Shown here: in pieces, positions 58,693-64,000 of the stretch | Position numbering within the stretch: the first letter of the stretch is position 1 | How the letters are laid out: the number at the start of each line of letters is the position of its first letter | Assembly (NCBI GenBank): GCA_934561555.1 | Contig: CAKTGQ010000001.1 | Coordinates: 124,001-188,000 of the forward strand | DNA: 64,000 nt | Source: an uncultured Faecalibacterium sp. | GTDB taxonomy: Bacteria > Bacillota > Clostridia > Oscillospirales > Ruminococcaceae | Direction of reading: 5' to 3' | Notes under the pieces: generated by a model | Databases searched by the model: none | The model's input: only the letters and a program-made list of their open reading frames with translations | Told to the model about the DNA's origin: nothing | Position numbers and translations under genes: made by a program

Positions 58693-59748
58693 TTACAGCA
58701 CGAACTGGTAGTACACAAAGCCGCACAGCGCAATGGCTGCGCACAGGATGGCCGTAATAGGCGGCACCCAGCGGATCAGCGCTTCTGCCACGCTGTCCCG
58801 GCTGTCCTCGTACTCTTCGTCATTCTCCATGGGCTCGGGCTGACGCACCGGAGCCGGGGCCGGACGTCGGGCGGCGGCGGGCATCACACGGGTGCCTTCG
58901 TCTGCCGCAGCTGCGCCGGAAATCGGTGCGCGGGCAGAGGCGTCCAGCACCCGGGTAGGCTCCGAGATGGGCTGGACAGGGGCAGCCTTCGGCTGGTAAG
59001 CCGTTGCACCCATGACCCGGGTGGGCTCCTCTACGGGCGCCGCCGGGGCGGCAGGGGCTGCACCCACGATGCGGGTAGGCTCCTCCACCGCAGCGGGCGC
59101 TGCGGGAGCCGCCGGGGCGCTGAGAGGCATTTCCATCTCATCTGCCGGGGCGGCGGGCTGCAACAGGGTGTTCAGTGCGTTCTGCAGCAGAATGCGGTCA
59201 CAGCCGCACTCCGAGCAGTAAACGGTGTCCTCCTCGGTGGGGTGGAAGGCACCGCAGGCGCAGTACCAGCCGTTTTCAAACACCTGCGGCTGATACTTGA
59301 GCCCGGTGCGGTTCATGCGTGCTTCCAGCGCCTTTTGCAGCTCCGGGGCCAGACGGCGGGGTGCGGGCAGGCGCACACGCTTGATGCCGTCCAGATGCAC
59401 CACACGCTTACCGTTGTACACATTACACAGCGAAACATCCACGCTGGTGATGGCCTTTGCCGTGATGAACACGGCATCGTCCTGCCCGAACAGCTCGCCG
59501 GGCTTTACCTGAAGATCCCGGTACTCGAACTTATCCTCGCACAGGATCACACCGTCCACGCCCTTGCACTTGAAGTGGATCTCCAGTGCGGTCAGGGTCA
59601 CGCGGGAAATATTCTTGAAGGTCAGGCAGACAGCGTGCTCGCCGCTGACGTCCCCCTTGAGCAGCTCCACGCAGACGAACTGCACCGGGCTGCCGGGAGT
59701 ATAGTAGTTTGCACGGGTCTGGGCGACCGGGTTAAAATTTTCCTCCAC
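58693..59748 (-). CDS. Zinc-ribbon membrane protein with four EPTR-type repeats
   Basis: About 351 residues with a GTG start at 59748 (AGGAG eight bases upstream; the frame further up lies inside ftsH). The first 130 residues are a beta domain (YYTPGSPVQFVCVELLKGDVSGEHAVCLTFKNIS). A zinc ribbon follows (WYCACGAFHPTEEDTVYCSECGCD). Then an Ala/Pro-rich linker has four repeats: EEPTRIVGA, EEPTRVMGA, SEPTRVLDA and DEGTRVMPA. A membrane helix ends the protein. The repeats resemble Thr phosphorylation sites read by FHA domains. It starts 26 bases after ftsH and is probably co-transcribed. Confidence 0.72.
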   Translation of the reverse strand: MEENFNPVAQTRANYYTPGSPVQFVCVELLKGDVSGEHAVCLTFKNISRVTLTALEIHFKCKGVDGVILCEDKFEYRDLQVKPGELFGQDDAVFITAKAITSVDVSLCNVYNGKRVVHLDGIKRVRLPAPRRLAPELQKALEARMNRTGLKYQPQVFENGWYCACGAFHPTEEDTVYCSECGCDRILLQNALNTLLQPAAPADEMEMPLSAPAAPAAPAAVEEPTRIVGAAPAAPAAPVEEPTRVMGATAYQPKAAPVQPISEPTRVLDASARAPISGAAAADEGTRVMPAAARRPAPAPVRQPEPMENDEEYEDSRDSVAEALIRWVPPITAILCAAIALCGFVYYQFVL

Positions 59749-59774
59749 GATGCTCGCTCCTTTCCTAAAAAAGC

Positions 59775-61910
59775 TTAGTCCTGCTGCTCCGGGGCGTCCG
59801 GCTGCGGCACTTCCGGCTGGGCAGGCTCGGCCTGCTCGGCGGGTTCGGCGCACTCAGCGGTCTCCGCAGGCTCTGCGGGCTGCACCGGGGCAGGCTGCAC
59901 GGTCTGGTCGGGCTGTGCCTGCTCGGGCTTTGCGTCCTCGCAGGGAGGCAGGGTACCGCCGGCCATAATGGTGTTGAACTGCTCCTCGTTGAGCTTTTCG
60001 CGCTCCATCAGAGCCTTGGCAAGCGCATGGAGCTGGTCGATGTTCTCGGTCAGGGTGCGGCGGCAGGTCTCGTAGGCTTCGTCGATGATATCACGGGTCT
60101 CGCTGTCGATCTCGGCAGCAGTGGTCTCGCTGTAACCCTTGCCCTGACCAAAGTCGCGGCCAAGGAAGGTCTCCTCCTGCGAGGTACCGTAGACCACAGG
60201 GCCCAGACGCTCGGAGAAGCCGTAGCGGGTGATCATCTGACGGGCGATGTTGGTGGCCTGCTGCAGGTCGTTGGAAGCACCGGTGGAGATGTCCTCCAAG
60301 ATCAGCTGCTCGGCTACGCGGCCGCCCAGGCTGGACACGATATCCTCGAACATCTCGCCCTTGGTCACATAGCTGCGATCCTTCTCGGGCAGATACATGG
60401 TGTAACCACCGGCCTGACCGCGCGGGATGATGGTGATCTCGTGCACGCGGGGATGATGCTTGCAGTAGAAGCCTGCCACGGCGTGACCGGCCTCGTGGTA
60501 GGCGGTGAGCTTTTTCTCCTCCGGGGTGACCACGCGGCTCTTCTTCTCGGGGCCAGCCATCACCTTCATGGATGCTTCCTCGATATCCTCCATGGTAATG
60601 GCCTTGCGGTTGCGGCGGGCTGCCAGCAGCGCGGCCTCGTTGACAAGGTTCTCAAGGTCTGCACCGGCAAAACCGGCGGTGCGCTGGGCAATGACCTTCA
60701 GGGAGACGTCCGGTGCAAGGGGCTTGTTGCGGGTGTGCACCTTCAAAATCTCTTCGCGTCCCTTGACATCCGGCAGACCCACATAGACCTGACGGTCAAA
60801 GCGGCCGGGGCGCAGCAGCGCCTTATCCAGAATATCAGCACGGTTTGTGGCAGCCATGACGATGATGCCGTCGTTGGCCTCAAAGCCGTCCATCTCCACC
60901 AGCAGCTGGTTCAGGGTCTGCTCGCGCTCATCGTGACCGCCGCCTAGACCTGCGCCGCGCTGACGACCCACGGCATCGATCTCGTCAATAAAGATGATGC
61001 AGGGCATGGTCTTTTTGGCCTTGTCGAACAGGTCACGCACGCGGGATGCGCCCACGCCGACATACATTTCCACAAAGTCAGAGCCGGAGATGGAGTAGAA
61101 AGGCACCCCAGCCTCGCCTGCACAGGCACGCGCCAGCAGGGTCTTACCGGTACCCGGAGGGCCCACCAGCAGCACGCCGTGGGGAATGCGGGCACCCAGC
61201 GTATTAAACTTATCCGGGCTCTTGAGGAACTCCACAACTTCCTTGAGCTCCTCCTTTTCCTCGTCCTCACCGGCTACATCGGCAAAGGTAGCAGTCTTTT
61301 TGTTCTCGTGCTCGTCCTTTACCTTGGCCTTGCCTACATTCATGATGCCGCCGCCACCGGCGCCGCCGCGCATCATGGAGAACAGCAAGAAGCCGGTGCA
61401 GCCCAGCATAGCCAGATAGAACAGGATCTCCATCCAGGGGATGGTCTCCTTGGCGGGCACATAGTCATACACCATGGGTGCGTCGGGGTTGGCTGCATCG
61501 TACTGAGCGATGTAGTCCGACACATGATCCACGAACATCCGGGCGTAGGGCAGCTTATAGCTGACTGTCTCGGTGCCGTCATCGTTCTTCTTTACCCCGG
61601 TGGGGGCAGAGGAAGATGAGGACAGCAGGCCAGAAAGCAGCCCGCCCGTGGACTGGGTGGTGGTCTGCTCGGTAGCATTGGGCAGCTCCTGTGTACCCTC
61701 CTTCAGGGTCATGGTAATCACGCCGGTATTCAGATCCAGCGAGAATTTGGTGACCTGATTGCTCTCAAAATAGTGTACCACCGTGGAATATGCCATGGAG
61801 GAGCCGCTGGCGCTGCTGCCGGTGCCGCCCAGCACCGACCACACCATCAGCACGGCTGCCAGCACAATGGCGATCACCAGCGGATTGAAACGGGGTTTCT
61901 TCGGTTGCAA
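59775..61910 (-). CDS. ftsH: ATP-dependent zinc metalloprotease FtsH
   Basis: About 711 residues. Two N-terminal membrane helices (about 10-30 and 160-180) frame an extracellular domain. The AAA+ core has [13 protein letters not shown] and [13 protein letters not shown]; the protease motif is [10 protein letters not shown] Pro/Glu/Gln/Ala-rich tail of about 70 residues follows the usual end. GGAG stands nine bases before TTG 61910, the start chosen here; a TTG at 61919 is too close to it. It degrades membrane and short-lived proteins. It follows hpt by 39 bases. Confidence 0.96.
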   Translation of the reverse strand: MQPKKPRFNPLVIAIVLAAVLMVWSVLGGTGSSASGSSMAYSTVVHYFESNQVTKFSLDLNTGVITMTLKEGTQELPNATEQTTTQSTGGLLSGLLSSSSSAPTGVKKNDDGTETVSYKLPYARMFVDHVSDYIAQYDAANPDAPMVYDYVPAKETIPWMEILFYLAMLGCTGFLLFSMMRGGAGGGGIMNVGKAKVKDEHENKKTATFADVAGEDEEKEELKEVVEFLKSPDKFNTLGARIPHGVLLVGPPGTGKTLLARACAGEAGVPFYSISGSDFVEMYVGVGASRVRDLFDKAKKTMPCIIFIDEIDAVGRQRGAGLGGGHDEREQTLNQLLVEMDGFEANDGIIVMAATNRADILDKALLRPGRFDRQVYVGLPDVKGREEILKVHTRNKPLAPDVSLKVIAQRTAGFAGADLENLVNEAALLAARRNRKAITMEDIEEASMKVMAGPEKKSRVVTPEEKKLTAYHEAGHAVAGFYCKHHPRVHEITIIPRGQAGGYTMYLPEKDRSYVTKGEMFEDIVSSLGGRVAEQLILEDISTGASNDLQQATNIARQMITRYGFSERLGPVVYGTSQEETFLGRDFGQGKGYSETTAAEIDSETRDIIDEAYETCRRTLTENIDQLHALAKALMEREKLNEEQFNTIMAGGTLPPCEDAKPEQAQPDQTVQPAPVQPAEPAETAECAEPAEQAEPAQPEVPQPDAPEQQD

Positions 61911-61949
61911 AAAAATCAACTCCAGTTCTGGATTTTTATAATGGACAGG

Positions 61950-62498
61950 TTACTTCGTGTAGACCTCGGGCTTCAGCACGCCGACATAGGGCAGGTTGCG
62001 GTATTTTTCATCGTAGTCCAGACCATAGCCCACCACGAACTCGTCCGGCACCTGAAAACCCTCGTAATCCGGCTGGATGTCGGCCTTACGGCGGCTGGGC
62101 TTATCAAGGATGGTGCAGATCTTAACGGAGTTCGGATTGCGCATCTTGAGCATGGGCACAAGGTTGGACAGGGTAACGCCGGTGTCCAGAATGTCCTCCA
62201 CGATCAGCACATCCTTACCGGACAGATCGCCGTCCAGATCCTTGATGATCTTGACCAGACCGCTTGTGGTGGTGTTGCTGCCGCCGTAGCTGGAGACCAC
62301 CATAAAGTCGATATTGCAGGGGATGCTCACAGCCCGCATCAGGTCGGCCATAAAGACCACCGAGCCCTTGAGGATGGACACCAGCACCAGATTTTTACCG
62401 GCATAATCCCGGCTGATCTGAGCGCCCAGCTCTGCCACCTTGGCCTTCAGCTGCTCTTCGCTGACCAGAACGGTCTTGACATCATCGTGCATACTCAT
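61950..62498 (-). CDS. hpt: Hypoxanthine phosphoribosyltransferase
   Basis: 182 residues from MSMHDDVKTVLVSEEQLKAK; AGGAGG lies before the ATG at 62498. VLIVEDILDTGVTLSNL is the PRPP-binding signature and VLVSILKGSVVFMADL the second motif. It salvages hypoxanthine and guanine. Its start lies within the last 17 bases of tilS, the classical tilS-hpt-ftsH order of Firmicutes. Confidence 0.95.
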   Translation of the reverse strand: MSMHDDVKTVLVSEEQLKAKVAELGAQISRDYAGKNLVLVSILKGSVVFMADLMRAVSIPCNIDFMVVSSYGGSNTTTSGLVKIIKDLDGDLSGKDVLIVEDILDTGVTLSNLVPMLKMRNPNSVKICTILDKPSRRKADIQPDYEGFQVPDEFVVGYGLDYDEKYRNLPYVGVLKPEVYTK

Positions 62499-63918
62499 TT
62501 GTTTTTTCCTCCTGTGTTTCGATCTCTGCATCCAAGTGCAGGATCCATCTGCTTTCCGTGTCCGGTGCAAGGCCATCGGCAAAGCCTTCTCCACACACCC
62601 ATAAAATTTCACTTCCGCTGGCCAGCAGCGGCAGCGTATCCCGCAGTTTGTTCGGGACACCGGCCTCGTTCATCCACTTGCGCAGCGGTTTGCTCAAGCC
62701 CCGCCCCGCAGGCCGGAAGCGGTCTCCCGGCTGCCGGGCGCGCAGCACAAGGCCAGTGTACAACGTAGTTATTCTAGCATAATCCGCCCGATTTTTTAAG
62801 TCTTTTTTATGAACGACTTGTATTTTTTCTTCAAAATCAGCTCTTAACAGCTCTGCTTTCCCCTTCCAGCCCCCGCGCAGCCGGAATTCCGGCTGTTTTT
62901 CGGGCAAAAAAGGCACCTGCTGCGGCGCTCTCTCCGGCTGCTCGGGCAGCACTTGCGGCAGCGTTTCCTGCCGCAGACAGCCGTTCCCGGCGCAAAAACG
63001 CACCTGTCCGGTCAGCTGTACCGCGCCGCTGCCCTGCCGCACCACGGCGTACAGCAGCTGCACATATTTTTCCTCTGCATCCCGTACTGGGGCCACAAGG
63101 CTGTGCAGCGCAGTTTCCAGCAGCAATGGGTCTGCCGCCTGCAAAGGTGCCAGCTGCCACGCCGGTTCTGCGCCGGGCAGGCGTGCCGCCGCCAGAAGCT
63201 TTGCAGCCCCGGCGGCAAGGTAGGCGTCTGCCCGCGCGGCCTTTTCGCAGAAGCGCGCCAGATTCTGCACCGCTGCCGCGTTGGTGCTTTCCAACGCAGG
63301 CAGGGCGCTGTGGCGCAGCCGGTTGCGGGCGTAGGCATCGGTGTCGTTGGTCTCATCGGTGACCCACGGCTGCCCCGCTGCCCGGCAGACGGTCTCGGTC
63401 TCGGCGCGGCTCAGGCAGAGCAGCGGGCGCAGGTAGCACCCGCGTCTTGGCCGGATGCCGCCCGCGCCGTGCAGCCCGGTGCCGCGCGCCAGCCGCAGCA
63501 GCAGCGTTTCGGCTTGGTCATTTGCAGTATGGGCCGTGGCGATGGCATCTATCCCCTGCCCCTGCAGCTGCGCAAAGGCCGTGTAGCGCAGGCGGCGCGC
63601 CCAGTCCTCCCCGGCGTGCGCCGGGGGCACCGCCAGTTCTGCGGCATGGAACACCCGCAGCGGCACGCCCAAGCGGGCACATTCTGCCCGCACAAAGGCC
63701 TCGTCCCGGTCGGCGCTCTGCCCGCGCAGACCGTGATTCACATGGCAGGCAGAGAGCGTATAGCCGAACTTCGGCTGCATCTGACGCAGCAAGAGCAGCA
63801 GCGCCATGCTGTCTGCCCCGCCGGAGACTGCCGCCGCCAGCCGCAGCGGTACGCCGGGCTGCAATAGCCCCTCCCGGGTGCAGAAATCCTCCACCCGGGC
63901 AAGAATCGCGGCATCCAT
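62482..63918 (-). CDS. tilS: tRNA(Ile)-lysidine synthetase
   Basis: 478 residues. The PP-loop AVSGGADSMALLLLL lies near residue 30, followed by CHVNHGLRG and AHTANDQAETLLLRLARGTG. C-terminal domains end with RQPGDRFRPAGRGLSKPLRKWMNEAGVP, the TilS-C region. It modifies C34 of the AUA-reading tRNA-Ile to lysidine and is essential. It overlaps both its neighbours, upstream (ATGA) and hpt. Confidence 0.95.
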   Translation of the reverse strand: MDAAILARVEDFCTREGLLQPGVPLRLAAAVSGGADSMALLLLLRQMQPKFGYTLSACHVNHGLRGQSADRDEAFVRAECARLGVPLRVFHAAELAVPPAHAGEDWARRLRYTAFAQLQGQGIDAIATAHTANDQAETLLLRLARGTGLHGAGGIRPRRGCYLRPLLCLSRAETETVCRAAGQPWVTDETNDTDAYARNRLRHSALPALESTNAAAVQNLARFCEKAARADAYLAAGAAKLLAAARLPGAEPAWQLAPLQAADPLLLETALHSLVAPVRDAEEKYVQLLYAVVRQGSGAVQLTGQVRFCAGNGCLRQETLPQVLPEQPERAPQQVPFLPEKQPEFRLRGGWKGKAELLRADFEEKIQVVHKKDLKNRADYARITTLYTGLVLRARQPGDRFRPAGRGLSKPLRKWMNEAGVPNKLRDTLPLLASGSEILWVCGEGFADGLAPDTESRWILHLDAEIETQEEKTNEYAR

Positions 63919-64000
63919 CAGCGCTTGAAGTCCACATCCATAAAGCGGGTGTGGGCACCATCCCAGCCCAGCGGCACCGTGCTGGTCTCGCCGTGACGGT
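63918..64000 (-). CDS. 3' end of an unidentified gene, upstream of tilS
   Basis: The last codons read RHGETSTVPLGWDGAHTRFM then DVDFKR and TGA, overlapping the tilS ATG by four bases. The rest is outside the window. The overlap shows the gene is in the tilS operon. Twenty-six residues are too few to name it. Confidence 0.6.
   Translation of the reverse strand, partial: RHGETSTVPLGWDGAHTRFMDVDFKR

Overview
The window reads as chromosome from a GC-rich, gut-type Firmicute of class Clostridia. A Faecalibacterium-like member of the Ruminococcaceae/Oscillospiraceae is my best guess. The reasons are strong AGGAGG-type ribosome sites, TTGACA/TATAAT promoters, a CIRCE-controlled groESL operon, the tilS-hpt-ftsH order, a 583-residue pyruvate kinase with a C-terminal extension, and GH36/GH2 sugar utilisation. 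Species identity is inference from gene content. No rRNA, complete tRNA, CRISPR array or intact insertion sequence was seen.

Layout. 1-5.2 kb: end of a MATE exporter, a ZIP metal transporter behind a tiny acidic ORF, a small Ser/Ala/Glu-rich lipoprotein, and a run of thioesterase, two chromate-transporter halves and a LOG-family protein. 5.2-9.4 kb: potABCD polyamine uptake behind an attenuator-like leader. 9.4-13.7 kb: a Gld-like ABC system. 13.9-14.9 kb: rpmE and two small genes. 15.3-21.3 kb: a TetR-led operon for galactoside use (GH2, GPH symporter, GH36). 21.7-26.3 kb: an AT-rich surface-polysaccharide cluster (two glycosyltransferases, flippase, GT11 fucosyltransferase) followed by a UDP-glucose dehydrogenase relic. 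26.7-30.9 kb: rnr, secG and a penicillin-binding protein. 31.1-34.7 kb: an unrecognised three-gene cassette, one member TerB-like, behind a decayed XRE regulator and next to a tRNA-Leu 5' fragment. 35.0-37.1 kb: groESL. 37.4-38.7 kb: an AT-rich insert with a zinc-ribbon peptide, a secreted repeat protein and a terminase-like relic. 38.9-47 kb: an acyltransferase, a lipid kinase, a Clp ATPase, and a TPM/zinc-ribbon/SPFH trio resembling Bacillus YdjHGI. 47.2-50 kb: trkHA. 50.4-55.6 kb: pdp-deoB, divergent from pyk-luxS. 55.8-59.7 kb: a HAD phosphatase, a LacI regulator, a HEPN-like membrane protein and a zinc-ribbon membrane protein with repeated EPTR motifs. 59.8-64 kb: ftsH, hpt and tilS.

Two things stand out. 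One is a family of at least four intergenic elements (753-862, 878-984 reversed, 50279-50384, 55664-55767). Each has a conserved head that can fold with compensatory base changes, then a long near-perfect hairpin whose stem sequence differs in every copy while its C(YGCG)G loop is kept, then a TTTTCAC-like tail. The other is the compact cassette at 31087-34458, which has the signs of an acquired accessory system. Both were identified by reading alone; no database search was possible.
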